Source: Nicotiana tabacum (Eukaryota > Streptophyta > Magnoliopsida > Solanales > Solanaceae). From it: a stretch of 64,000 nucleotides of DNA. Positions 49,157 to 60,976 of the stretch are shown here, piece by piece. Within the stretch, counting starts at the first letter, position 1, and each line of letters begins with the position of its first letter. Where the stretch lies: contig NC_134097.1 in assembly GCF_000715075.1 (NCBI RefSeq), positions 127,532,997-127,596,996 of the forward strand. The letters run 5' to 3'. The notes beneath the pieces are model-generated. The model did no database searches. It had not been told where the DNA came from and saw only the letters and a list, made by a program, of their open reading frames with translations. The translations under genes were made by a program, and so were the position numbers.

Positions 49157-50167
49157 CTTGAAATAATGGTATCTCATTTAAATCAGGTAGAAGATGTTCT
49201 TTCTGCAAATTTGAACTGGACGAACCATATAGCAAACTATGTTGTTGCATTGATTTTGGATATTGTGGCTGAGAAGAACATGATGAAACTTGTCCACAAC
49301 TCTTTATGGGGGTACTATTAAATTGAGGGAAATTTACACGGTGTGTTATATCCGTTAATGATTGATTCATTTTCCCTTTTTCAGAAGCATTCACTGTCAT
49401 AGTAGTATCAACTAATTCAGTAAACAGTAAAATAAAAAGAAAAAACTAATTGTTAGAAGTGCAAAACATAGGAAAGCTATCGAACCAATTTTTATATGAT
49501 AAATTCTATGTAAACAAACTTAATATATAGCATTTAAAAGATGGCTAACAAATATTCATTTAAAAGTATGGTATATATTACGCCTAATCAACCAAAGAAA
49601 TATATTTATATAAGAACAAAGTTTAACATCGCAAAACAGAAAATAAATCTCTTAATAAAATTTTAAAAAGTAGAACGACTTTTAGAAAATTCATACAAAT
49701 TAATAATTCTATATATATAACAAACATGTCTTACTTAACAAAATAAACAAAAGCAAATAATGGCAGTAAATTTACCTTTTAACTTTAAGTTATTCTATTG
49801 GCCAGTCCATTACGCATATGAGAAAAAAAGAAAAAAGTTAAAAATATTGTATTTTTGTTATTTGATAGAATAGCAACACTTTTATTGACTTCCTCAATTT
49901 TTCATTTAAGATATAACCAAAGTTACACAAATATTTACCTTGCAACAATGGTTGGTCATTTAAATCCTGTAACAGATGATCGCTTTGCAATTTTGAAGGT
50001 GAAAAATCATATCGAAAATGTTGTTGTTCTGTTGAATTTGGATATTGTGGCTGAGACTGAGATGATGAAAATTGTTCAGAGATCTTTATGGATGCACTAC
50101 ATAATTGAGGGGAATTCAGACGATTTGTTATGTCCGTTAATGATTGTTCTGTTTTTCCATTTTCCAT
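49157..50167 (-). repeat. Tandemly duplicated 5' exons of the Rep-helicase gene with DLNxxP motifs
   Basis: Exon 49393-49157 and exon 50167-49939 encode related ~75-residue segments: both have SLTDIT near the start, a Ser/Gln-rich centre with SQPQYP, and end in LLPDLNEIP and LLQDLNDQP. Both leave the exon in phase 1 at CAAG|GTAAATATTT. The intervening ~550 bp is AT-rich intron. DLNxxP matches the plant EAR repression-motif consensus (from memory); whether it acts as one here is unknown. Confidence 0.7.
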
Positions 50168-51545
50168 AGCATTCCGTCTGATAGTAGTAGAATGGACAAA
50201 GTCTGTAAACCATAAATCGCTTAATAGGTAACTGTTATAACTGGAAAAAGGTCGGGAAACTATCAAAATCCATATAATAAAATAATGTATGGATATTTAA
50301 GAACAATAACCATGATTAAAGGGTAGTATAAAGATTTGATATGTTGAATTGAAAAAATAAAAATGTAAAAGTTGAGAGACAATGGCAACTGAAATGTCCA
50401 AAATTCATAGAATCCAAAACTATAATTGCGCACAATTCAACCTTTAAAGGTTAATATATTACATTTCATATGCTGATTAGAATAGTGATTTTTATCTACT
50501 TTCAACTGAGTAAAGCAGGTATAAAAGCGACTAATAAAGACGATAAACCTGTACGACTAAACATCAAAAGTACCTAGAACAACCACAAAATTAATCATAA
50601 TATATATAACGTTAAATGTGTTAAAAATGCATAAGATGTATGGATGGTTAAACATATAAAAAATGATAAACATATGACATAATATATTTTACATTTATGC
50701 AATGATATATCAAATAATGCATATTCGGACTAAAGACGATATACAACATAATAAAAACTACAATGATGTCTGGATCAACATAATATATAGGACACATATT
50801 TTTAAAACTTATACTTAAATTTGAGCATGTAATGCATATATGAAAGTGAAGAAATAGTAGAACAAAAATATTTAGTAAGACGCCAAATTTACGTCCAATT
50901 GTTTAAAGAACTGCAATATTACTCATGATATATATAATGTTAAATGTTAAATTTCATATCGTTCAACGAAAATTTAGCATGTTTCTGCTTTTGTATGCAT
51001 ATTCTATTTTTTCTTCCGAGATTTTTCTTTTCTTCCATGTCAAAGTGCCGTAAAAAGTGAATTTGTTGCGAGAAGTTAAAGAGTATTTTGCAAAAGTAAA
51101 GTTGAATTTTGTACAGCTTCTTCGCAACCCCTCACTCTGTTGATTCGAATGCAAAACAAAGTATATAGAATTCTGAAACTGTAGGTCGAAGGGCAGTATT
51201 TCCGAAGTAACCACAACAGACTTGACTACAACAATTTTAGAAGAAAAAGTAATGTAAACAAATGTAAAACCATGAAACCAGGACTACGACATACATATCC
51301 AAAAAAATTACTGACCTTGAGGCACGCAGGAGTTGAAAAATTGGGGTGAGAAACTGAATTAGATTTGAAAAGTTGAACAGTCTTCAAACAAAACCTAAAA
51401 TACAGAGCAGTTGACAAAAAGAGGGCATAGGTTATGCGCCTCTTTTTTCCTTCACGTTTTTTTTTATCTTTTTTACTGCAGTAGTATGTAAGTGTGATGA
51501 TGAAGAATTTGAGGAATATATATATCTAAAATTTTTGAAGCAACA
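50168..51545. other. Helitron interior upstream of the Rep-helicase start, no gene seen
   Basis: AT-rich. The promoter and 5' leader of the Rep-helicase gene should lie here if the ATG at 50167 is used. Short minus-strand frames at 50963-51214 and 51226-51417 have no recognised features. Confidence 0.4.
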
Positions 51546-51659
51546 CTACGACAATATTTTAGAAGAAAAATTACTGTAGATAACGTATGAGCATGAAAGC
51601 AGTGGATACATATCAAAAAAACTTACAGAAGTTGAGGTATGCAGTCGTCCGAAAATTGG

Positions 51660-51900
51660 GGTGAGAAACTGAATTTGGTTTGAGAAGTTGAAGTCATCAT
51701 CTGCTCCTACTGCTGATTGCTTATTAGCGGATGTAGTCTTCTTGTCATATGTCTTCAAAGGGGATATTTTTGCATTGCAAGCATCTCCATCGTCTAACAC
51801 CGACGATCCACTTTCTGATACACTTTTCTCTATGGAGTTTGCAAAACAGACTTCAGCTGACTTTCGACCATAAGATCCTTTGATGGGATTAGAACAGGTG
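51660..51900 (-). pseudogene. Stray copy of the last exon of the RPA-like gene
   Basis: The segment around 51870-51700 encodes IEKSVSESGSSVLDDG followed by KISPLKTYDKKT, nearly the same as the last exon of the RPA-like gene at 55120-54980. Nucleotide identity is high over about 150 bp ('aaaggggatatttttgcattgc' in both). The rest of the RPA gene is not repeated here. It lies 3.2 kb downstream of the RPA gene in Helitron orientation. Confidence 0.8.
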
Positions 51901-51935
51901 TATCTTAAATAGTTTGGGATTGAGGTGCATTCCAT

Positions 51936-54913
51936 TAAAATTTGTTAATATCCATCCTTGTGAATTTGAAAAGGCTGTTTTTTTTTGGCTCATTCTCTAT
52001 TATGGTTAAATTTCTATTAATGGCAAGGCTCGAGAAAAAAAAGGTAAGATCGAGCAGGGTGACATACGATTAGTATGCAACATGCCCTTTTACCTTTCAC
52101 TTGAACATATCTCCTTCTCAAAATCCATAAGTGTATATCCTCTTCCAAGAAAGCAGAAATGGGACAATAAAAAATAGTTTACTATTGAATGTTGAAAGGT
52201 TTGTGTGTGTCGAAAACCTCAATCTTTCACTGGGTCTTAGTTTGATGAGTCTCGCTAAAAGGTGATTTGCAGTGCTCTTAGTTTCATGAGTCTCGCCAAA
52301 AGGTTAGTCTCACCCACGGATGGAAACCATGGGGAGCATATTGTTTTTCCTTTATTTTTAACTGATCTTCTCAATCATCAAATTTGGAGCAGCACATGGC
52401 AAAATCAAATTTTGAAACGTTAACTCGAGTATCAGGAATCAGGAATAAGGTTGATGAATTCTGAATCAGGTGAAGTTGCAGGAACTAAAAAACTATTACC
52501 AAACGATCCTCCCTCCCGGAAAAAATGACTCATCATGGCAAATTTAAATCTTACTAGCTGTTTCTTGAACTCTGTTCTTTCCAGGTTGGCATCCATCCGA
52601 TAAAGAAACATAGTCATTATCCGAATTTCCATTTCAACCATGGAGCTGCATATCCAACAGGGTTAACGCTATTAATCTATATAAGTTGTCATGTTGTTGT
52701 TGATTGTAGTTTGATTGCTATTGGATAATTGCCTCTAATTTTCTTCTCATGATGCAAGTTTTTGATTTTTCTTTGTGTTCTTAGTCAAAATTGTTCTATC
52801 AGCTCAATCCAGACTTCTCTCTTTTGAAAGTATTACCTGCACACTTAACATTTGTTGAGAAACCACTGTTTATGAATTGTAGAGAAGAAATTTCAATCGT
52901 GGGTGGACTTTCTACTAATTACAGTTTGGTGTGGGTGTAGAGTGAAAGGATTGGCCTGCCTGTTAGGCTATTACTTCTGTCAGCAAACAACTCATGTATT
53001 TTATTAGTTCTTTCATCAAGATTGTTCTGTTAATAAACCTAGTTTTCATTCGTGTGAAAGCTACAGCATATGCTTGGGCTATTGTCTTTCTACATGTATT
53101 ATGGGCATAGGAATGATCTCATTCTTGTCTGGAACATAGCTAGCTACTTGCTTCTTACCTGTGGTGCCATTTACATTATATCAGTAAGTTCACAAAACCA
53201 TCACGCTGCTACATGGCAATGACTTGTCTGCTAGTGTCCATACTACTGTAGCTTGTAGTTGATAATTGATATGACACAATACCTCAGAGTATGATGTGCC
53301 CATCCTTGCTTCTTTCATTCCAACTCACCTCCCATAGAGGCAGATAAATGTCAATATCATTAGGAGATTGTCTTTACCTTCAGACAGGAGAAGTCGTTTC
53401 AAGAATGCAAGCAGTGAGCACTTGGTAGGCTATCAGAAGCTATGCCAACTAATATTCATCTAGTGGTGTTAACCATCATTTATTTGCATGTCCAAGTGCG
53501 GATTTAAGTGTGTTAACTTGGCCTCCATGACATATATTGTGCTGTTAAAGATTACTGTTTTTTGTTTGAGCATCTTCATTATGTAGCATTGCTTTTAACT
53601 TCAATTATGTCATATGTAAGCATGTTGTGGATGCATACCTCCTATTAGAAGAGTAAGAATATTTCTGCATACCTGCTATAAGAAGATTATTTGAGAAATT
53701 CTTTTAGCATTGCTTTTAACTTCAATTATGTCATATTTGCTGAACTATATATGTGTTTGTGCAGTAAAAGCAGCGGATGCGGCCAAATACATTATCACTC
53801 ATCTGCAGAAGCTAAAAGTTTTAGTAGTCTAGTGTGAAGAACTTAGGCAGCTTAATTATATGATTCTTTGTTGTGAAGATCTACATTTCTTATATCCTGA
53901 TAGGAGGATATTTTGCTGCACAGTATCATTAGTTGGAGATGGGTTGGACAATAACATAACATTGGATGACTCTAACTATATCTACAAAGATGAGTTGACA
54001 ATTCAGTTAACTGGAGTTCTGGCTCACAACACAACAGTTAATCATAAATTTCACTTAATTGGAATTCCATGGCTCATCATAACTCCGAATCATAAAGAAC
54101 AAAATCTGAAAGTAAAGACTCTAACTATATATACAAAGAGCAAAAACTTAACGAAAAATCTGCATTCAACTGCATACTCAATAAGTAGAACAATTCATAT
54201 ATAATGTAATAATTGTACAAATGAACAGATAATTTTAACGAAAAGAAAATTCCAAAAGTTTAACCATACACAACTTATAAACTTTCTAATATACTTTACA
54301 TGGCAGAACTAATAATATGTAGAGTCAAAAACAGGATGTTGACGAAAACAAAAAGCTGAAAGTTAAATGCTGCATTTTGATAGAAGACTGATTGCTCGTT
54401 CACCAAGTTGGAGCAAATGCTGATCATCAAATATGATTTTGGCCTCTGAATGTCTTAGTAAACCACATATGATTGAGGAATGAGGACGTTTTATTTTATG
54501 GACAAATAATTGCTCCACCTCTACCCCTTAAAATGCAGCTCTAAAGCCAGCATAGTTGCTCCACAGCCATGAATCACCTCTAAGCGTCCATTAAAACCAC
54601 CGTTAAAGTGCATCAACCCACCACGACAACAAATAAAGAGTATGCATATAAAAAATCACTTAAAACTGCATAAAAGAAATTCACAAGGCAGCAAAAAGTC
54701 ATCTGTTAAATTCCAAAAGCGCAACCTATAAATTTGCATCTTACCAACTACAACACTTAGTTTTTTAACAGAATCGCATCATGATTGATAAAGAAAATAT
54801 GAAGTTGCATAGGTAGAGTCATTTCACCATATAACATATAAAACGCAGAACATTGAAGCGATAGAAGTACAAAATATATAAGTGCAGAGCAAGACGCATT
54901 GCAGTAAGACCAA
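51936..54913. other. Helitron interior between the RPA exon copy and the RPA-like gene, no gene called
   Basis: About 3 kb of AT-rich sequence. Two small repeats are visible: 'gcttttaacttcaattatgtcatat' at about 53590 and 53712, and a 'tcttagttt.atgagtctcgc.aaaaggt' pair near 52224 and 52276. Frames at 52432-52641 (minus) and 53860-54204 (plus) are open but unrecognised. This block could be captured host DNA. Confidence 0.4.
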
Positions 54914-57834
54914 TCAGGGATTCTTTTCTTTCTTTATGACTCTGCGAACCTTGTTGCTAGACAGTTGAGAATTGAAGTCATCATCTGCTGATGCCTTATT
55001 AGCGGATCTAGTTTTCTTGTCATATGTCTTCAAAGGGGATATTTTTGCATTGCAAGCATCTCCATCGTCTAACACCGACGATCCACTTTCTGATACACTT
55101 TTCTCAATGGGAGTTTGCAAAACAGACTTCAGCTGACTTTCGGCCATAAGATCCTTTGAAAAAACAAAACAATTTAATAGCAGTTGCAGAACCAATAAAA
55201 AATGGGGTAAAAGTTTTAATTTCATGAAATTTACCCCGAAAAGCTTATCTCCACTTGAGCTTTGTCCATCCAAAAAATGTGGATCCTGTTAAAGAAAAAT
55301 AAAAAAGAACGATCATCCTATAAGTGGAAAAGTATTTATACATAAATTATATATGATGAGGTTTATATTTTGTCAAAAAATTTTACATTCATATTGTCTT
55401 CGAATAAAGTATGGTCGTATTCCTTTAGAAGGTCATCATCATCAGTAAACTTAAGAACTTTGTAGACTTCGACCTGCGACTCAATATTCTCTTGCTTAAC
55501 AATAACCTTGAACATGAATTTTTTATAAAGAATATCGTCCATTTCACTTGGATAAGAACAGTCAGCATTCGCAAGTGAAGTCTGCACCAAATTTCATAAG
55601 TTAGAAATATATTTATGGTTAATCAAATTAAATTTAGTAGTATACCTCAACTAATCTTTCCTTAAGTTCTTTTGCGGACTTCCCTATAAGTTGCATAGCT
55701 TCGCGATTCCAAAGCAACAATGAGATAAAAGCGGTTCCATCCATAACACGAACTTGAAGCCTATACCTGCAACTCAATTTTTATTAACCTTATGCATATT
55801 TTTTTATAGATATAAGATTTTAAAAATTTCACTAAATAGTACTAACCTGTGAGTAACAGAAGACTCTTCTTCATTGCATTTGGCATAAAAGTATTTATTT
55901 CCAACTTTTTCCACCTTTCGACTACACTTGTTGCATGCCAAGTATGACCATCCCCGGTCAAGTTCCAAATTAACAAATTTTGCTGCAATCTAATAGCTGG
56001 ATTCCTATTGAGTAAAAAATAAATAATTATTGTAAATGCAAAATAGATAACATAAGGTAAATATAATTGATAAAGTAAATTAAACTCACTTGCGTGCACT
56101 GAACTAAATCCCTAATAGTTTTAAACAGTACAATTCCTTTGTCTAACTCATTTCTAACAGAGTAACTTTGTTGAGAACTTGTTCGAGTGATTCGCTCAAT
56201 GTTTGATTGACGTGCTGCAAGTAATCTGCATAAGTCAAAAATTGTAATTTATAAATACTATTATTATATTTTCTGTACATATAGAAAAGGATTATACACT
56301 TCACAAACCTGGATTTAAATTCAATAGACTGTGGCAACATAGAATTTATCCATATCTTTGTCTGATACCAACAGCTACGCACTGAGTAATTACCTGTGTG
56401 TCAAATGAAATATGAATAAAAATTTGAAATTTAAAATTATTTATACAGTAAAATAAAAAAATACATGTAATTTATGGTAAACCTCGATATTTTTGAGGTT
56501 TCATATGCGGGAAAACAACAATCAAAGGCTCATCGGCAGATTCATTCAAGTGATGTTGAATTTGATCCACAAGTTCGCTCCATAATGTTGCCATAATCCT
56601 GTTCCTCCTATACGTTTTATGGTAAGGTTAATAAACATATATATATGTAATCTATCAATAAAGTATTTTTTCTATTTTAAAAGTACTTACTGATCATCTT
56701 CGAGTACAACATTAATAAGGAAACTTTGGTCGTCTCCTTGATTGTAGGTCTTAACATCTTCATAGGTCACAACCTGACCAACAACATCTATAAATATAAA
56801 AGTTAGTGACATACTTTAAGAAATAACATTTTTAACTTCATTTAAAATTTAAAAAAATATTACCGAGTAATTCTATCTCATCGACATCATGTTCATTTGT
56901 TAGTTGGTGAAAAGGGCGCAAGTTAAAGATGTTCATATGAAATGAAGGATCATTTGTTTCCTCGACAAATGTCTTTTGAGTAAATGTCAGCTTCAACTTG
57001 TGTGTCGTAGTCCTCAACTTCAAATTATTTGGTCCGACTACAAAGTAGTTCATACGATATAAGCGAAGTTCATGTATCTTGTTCCTAAAAAACTTAAGAA
57101 CATACTTTCCGATTGTAGCATGTATACGATCACCCTGCAAATTCAGATTCATTATTAGTGCACAATTATGAAGCCAACAAATGTAAGCGCGTATATACTT
57201 TCATCACTGTGTAAAGTTGTTAAAAGATGTAATGTCAAAAACCAGAATGCTACAGTTGTTGTATATCAATTATGAAGGCAACATTAGCAGAAACAAAGCT
57301 GAAAATTGCATATATAAACGTAGTTTGTATATGTTCATCCGATGATCGTGTAACCAAGGCAAGCAGTAGCTAATATTTGCCGAACTTATATATTTTGAAC
57401 AATAGTTCTTTAATAGCAGAACAATTCCTCTGTTATTTTGAACAATAAATCTATTATTATGTACAAAGATGCAACTTACCTGATTGTTAATATAAGGACA
57501 ATCACTGTGTAAAGGTATACTCAACATTCGAAGTGAAAAACGAAATGACACAATGGATTCCAGATCAGTTAAAGATCTGTTGATATGGAAGTCAAATTAT
57601 TTAAGTAATGCATCAGAAGGAATTTTCATATGGAATGCGACTACATTAGTAAGTTTAAAACTATGAAAAAGTTGAATATGTTACCTTAGAATCCTGTAAA
57701 ACCAATTCAATTGAAAACGGTATTTGCGGGTTAAAGCGATCCGACATTATCCACATTCGAACCACTCTAACTTTGAGATTCCATTGCATCGAGTTGGATG
57801 ATATTTGTTTGATATCATGAATTTGTGTGGTCAT
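54914..57834 (-). CDS. RPA70-like single-stranded DNA-binding protein, Helitron-borne, about 11 exons
   Basis: Exons on the minus strand: 57834-57685 (ATG), 57134-56864, 56787-56691, 56598-56483, 56393-56309, 56225-56090, 55982-55847, 55766-55646, 55581-55387, 55285-55235 and 55153-54914 (TGA), about 530 residues. The first exons form an OB fold of the plant RPA1/DUF223 kind (MQWNLKVRVVRMW, then GDRIHATI...FVV); later ones contain LWSELVDQI and the C-terminal zinc-ribbon OB fold (ACNKC...). Most junctions keep phase with GT-AG ends, but 56090/55982 is one base out, suggesting an indel. In the zinc ribbon one expected Cys reads Tyr (KYFYAKC). The C terminus is acidic then basic (KVRRVIKKEK). 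RPA genes are frequent passengers of plant Helitrons and may protect the displaced strand. No RPA70N domain is seen. Confidence 0.78.
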
Positions 57835-58529
57835 ACTTGCAAAGTAATTGCAATCAGACTGTAGTAGATGAAATATGAAGTTGAAAAGGTTTTGAAAATA
57901 TAAAGCACATAAATCATGGAGTTATAGATGTGTATATAAATTTGGGATTTTTCAGTTGGAAGAGCACGTTTGAGACCACGAGCAGTCGTGGGATAATGGA
58001 GATTGTTTTGCGTTTGAGATGCCGACTGTTTTGTTGGAATAACTGATATTATTCCTCCTTTTTTAAAAAAAAAACGTAGGTATTAAGAATTTTAAAAAAG
58101 TAATTGCAAATTGTGGATGGTAGTTACAGAGTAAAACACGGGAACTTACAAAGTGGAGGAATCTTTTCCTTGATTTTAATAACAGCAAGTTTAATTAAAG
58201 GGAACAAATTCTGGAAACCAAAAATCGTGGGATGAATGTGGGAGTATTAACTGTTCCGATTTTGCTGATTTGTAGAGATACATGTTGTTTTGTTTTTAAT
58301 AACAACCACGTTAATTAAGGGGAGAAAATACCGAAAAGCTAAAATCGTGGGAGGATTGGCAAAGATATGAGTATTGGCTGGTTATTTCAATTTTTTGCTG
58401 ATTTAGCTGATTTGTAGGTAGAAGAAAAAAACTCCAACTTTTTTGAAGAGTTGTCTTAATTTATTACATATGTTACCATAATGGGTGTTCCACTTGACAA
58501 CCTTGCTCGTGTTATTCTATATAGATAGA
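57835..58529 (-). promoter_or_regulatory. Helitron 5' end and presumed RPA promoter region
   Basis: About 700 bp from the 5' terminus TCTATCTATATAG (58529) to the ATG of the RPA-like gene. Two related segments with 'ttaattaa.gggaacaaa/gagaaaata' and 'aaaatcgtgggatgaatg/aggattgg' occur at about 58190-58270 and 58310-58385, a weak local duplication. The promoter itself is not resolved. Confidence 0.55.
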
Positions 58530-59803
58530 TTTACAACTACAAATCAAAGGGGTTAGGGATGGTTGTTCAAAGTACAATCACACGTAGAGTTTTGTTTTAA
58601 AGAGGTTAGGCATTTTCGTAATTAAATCGAAAGTCAGGGGTGATAATAATGACTTACAGGTGTCCTATTGGAAACACCACGTGGCTTTAATTTTTGTTCA
58701 CCCTTATGGCTTCTCTTCCATCCGATGAAAGCTACCATTTCAGAGCCCATCCCTCTTCCTGGTAAGTTGTTCTTTTTCTTCTTCCTCTTTCCCTTTTGCT
58801 CTTATTTTAATTTTTTGATTTCTTTTTCAACTCTCTTGATATATTTGGGGTCTTTTGAAGATGGTCACTGTATTTTTATACACAGTAAAATTCGAGCCCT
58901 AATTCATTCTTATGATGTTATCTTTCTAACGATTCTTCTTCCTCTTATCTCTCGAATGGGTTATCTTTTGGTGATTTCTCTCTTTAATTTCATTCTACTG
59001 TCTTTTTTGTTGCAATTTTTTGGGTTTTGGAACTTAGAATATGATTGGTTTGAACCCAAATGGGTCTAACTACAAGAATCGTCTTTCCTCTTCACTCCCA
59101 AGACTCTTGCTAGGATTGTGGATGTATGTTTTCCTCCTTTTCTTTTTTATTTCCTCTGTTTTTCTCATTTTATGCTCTGCATTTCTTTGGTTGATTTGGG
59201 AATAAATGCTAATTTTAGATTATTATTATTTTTGCATGTTTTGGATAATAGCAGATTAGCTCTCAATTTATTGTTCTTTTCGTAAATTTGTAAAATGGTA
59301 AATATAACTTCAGAAATTTTCCATATGTGTGTCTGCATAAGCCACTACGTATCAAGTTATTTCCTTGCAGTGCCTCAAAACCTTGGGCCGTACGTGCCAA
59401 GCTTCTGCGGTTTATGAATTTTTGGCTCTCTTTTTCTGTCTTGGTTTACTTACCCTGTCACTGTTTCTCCCTCCGTCTCTCTGATCTTGCTGATTGATAA
59501 GTTGGTATGAGATTTGTCAGCATCTTCACCATATATAATTCCGTTTTTTTTGGTTTTATCTCCTCATCTTATTCTTATTAATTATTTTCTGACTAATTAG
59601 ATTTCCACTGTTTTCATCTGCATTTCTTGATTTGGGTAAAACTGTATTGGGTTTTGGTTATTTTTTGAATGGTTAATTTTCTTTTAATGTTAATGATTTA
59701 ACATCGAGATTTAAAACAGATACTTCTATGTTGCATGGTTACAGGGAAAAATTGTATGAAATTGAGGGAGAATTCAGAACAGCAATACAAACCGTGGTCC
59801 TAA
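58530..59803 (+). other. Possible 5' exons of a host gene (unidentified)
   Basis: Outside the Helitron. An ATG at about 58707 opens a short frame that ends at a good donor TCCTG|GTAAGTTG (58762). Exon-like patches with acceptors follow near 59036 (AACTTAG|AATATG), 59371 (TTGCAG|TGCCTC) and 59744 (GGTTACAG|GGAAAA); the last codes for a charged helical segment up to 59815, where a LINE interrupts it. Introns are T-rich, as expected in a dicot. I cannot name the gene, and the exon chain is tentative. Confidence 0.3.
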
Positions 59804-59815
59804 TCGAGAAAGACC

Positions 59816-60964
59816 AACAACAACAACAACAACCCAGTATACTTCCACAAGTGGGGTCTGGGGAGGGTAATATGTACGCAGACCTTACCTCTAGCCCGAG
59901 GGGCAGAGAGGCTGTTTCCAGGAGACCCTCGGCTCAAGAAAGCAACAAGAGACGTTATATTAGTACTATCAATAGACTCATAATAAAATAACATAAAATA
60001 ACATAAAATCCATAACATAACATAAAATAACAAAATAACAGCAATATAAGAAATATAGGAAATACGAGAAAGATGTAAAGTATACTAATAACCAACAGAT
60101 AAAGCCCATCATCAGTAGCTGATCAGTAGCATTCTAAGACTAACTCCTAACTGGCTAGTGTCACTCTAGTGCGTTGTAGAAATATTCACAATTTCCCCAT
60201 AACCTACAACCTTAATGCTCGACCTTCACAATTCCCTGTTAAGGGTCATGTCCTCAGTAACCCTAAGTCGCGTCATGTCCTGCCTGATCACCTCTCCCCA
60301 ATACTTCTTAGGTCTCCCTCTACCTCTCCTCGTACCCACCATAGCCAGTCGCTCACACCTCCTCACCGGTGCATCAGTGTTCCTCCTCTGAATGTGCCCG
60401 AACCATCTGAGTCTTGCTTCCCGCATCTTGTCCTCCATGGGGGCCACACCCACCTTCTCTCGAATATCTTCATTCCTAATCTTATCCCTCCTTGTATGCC
60501 CGCACATCCACCTCAACATCCTCATCTCTGCAACTTTCATCTTCTGGATGTGTGAGTTCTTAACCGGCCAACACTCGGTCCCATACAACATGGCAGGCTT
60601 AACCACTGCTCTATAAAATTTACCTTTCAGTAACGGTGACACCTTCTTGTCACATAGGACTCCCGTCGCTAACCTCCACTTCATCCACCCCACCCCTATA
60701 CGGTGTGTGACATCCTCGTCGATCCCCCCGGTCCCCTGAATAACTGACTCAAGGTACTTGAAACTACCCCTCTTAGGGATGACTTGAGAATCAAGCCTCA
60801 CTTCCACTCCCGCTTCCGTCGGCTCGGCCCCAAATTTGCACTCGAGGTATTCCGTCTTCGTCCTGCTCAACCTAAAACCTTTTGACTCAAGGGCATGTCT
60901 CCAAACCTCTAGCCTCTCGCTTACGCCGCGTCGTGTCTCGTCAATTAGGACTATGTCATCCGCG
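59816..60964 (-). mobile_element. RTE-type LINE, 5'-truncated, 1.15 kb
   Basis: On the minus strand an open frame with [10 protein letters not shown] near the start, followed by the RT thumb and a C-terminal [18 protein letters not shown] segment and GRPKKYW, as in plant RTE elements. It ends in the non-coding tail 'cctctctgcccc...ccccagacccca' and a (GTT)n run at 59816-59835. A 12-bp duplication TCGAGAAAGACC flanks it (59804-59815 and 60965-60976), so insertion and 5' truncation just at the RT FADD motif are clear. The first codons of the apparent ORF (ATG at 60978) belong to the duplication, not to the LINE. Confidence 0.93.
60226..60964 (-). pseudogene. RTE reverse transcriptase C-terminal fragment
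   Basis: About 245 residues without a stop, corresponding to the end of RT and the downstream C-terminal region. The endonuclease and most of RT are missing, including the first part of the catalytic FADD, so the fragment is inactive. Its open frame over 740 bp suggests a young insertion. Termination at 60226 is within the normal C-terminal part of RTE proteins. Confidence 0.88.
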
Positions 60965-60976
60965 TCGAGAAAGACC

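Larger units (their letters stand above)
43025..50167 (-). pseudogene. Helitron Rep-helicase (HUH nuclease plus PIF1-like helicase), multi-exon, Rep part broken
   Basis: Exons read on the minus strand: 50167-49939, 49393-49157, 48782-48747, 48675-48616, 48511-48479, 48378-48187, 48098-47852, about 47800-46845, 46728-45516 and 44691-43025. The last is a helicase of about 555 residues with Walker A FGGTGKT, Walker B IIWDEAPM, GGDFRQILPV, and MTINKSQGQS plus YVALSR near the end. The 48378 exon encodes the Cys-rich YECEYCGAYFW...FTFCCGRGKIKLP segment typical of Helitron N termini. Rep has the HUH motif GLPHAHI (about 46690) and the two-Tyr motif KYLFKYVNK (about 46285). Breaks: a pair of opposite frameshifts between about 47690 and 47590, a TGA for Trp at 46316-46318, and a frameshift near 45775. 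The junction 47852/47800 also does not keep phase in my model. The protein would nick and unwind DNA for rolling-circle transposition. Confidence 0.85.
37148..58529 (-). mobile_element. Helitron, 21.4 kb, carrying Rep-helicase and RPA-like genes
   Basis: On the minus strand it starts TCTATCTATATAGAATAACACG at 58529 and ends at 37148 with a hairpin (CCGCGC-ATC-GCGCGG, 37175-37161), a nine-base spacer and CTAG. The flanking bases are A before the 5' end and T after the 3' end, the canonical A|T target. It encodes a HUH-endonuclease/PIF1-helicase gene and an RPA70-like gene, both standard cargo of autonomous plant Helitrons (from memory). Rep is damaged at a few places, so present autonomy is doubtful. 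Confidence 0.92.

Noticed and set aside
53860..54204. Plus-strand ORF of 114 residues in the Helitron
   Set aside because: No domain, AT-driven composition and no splice support; kept only as part of an unassigned stretch.
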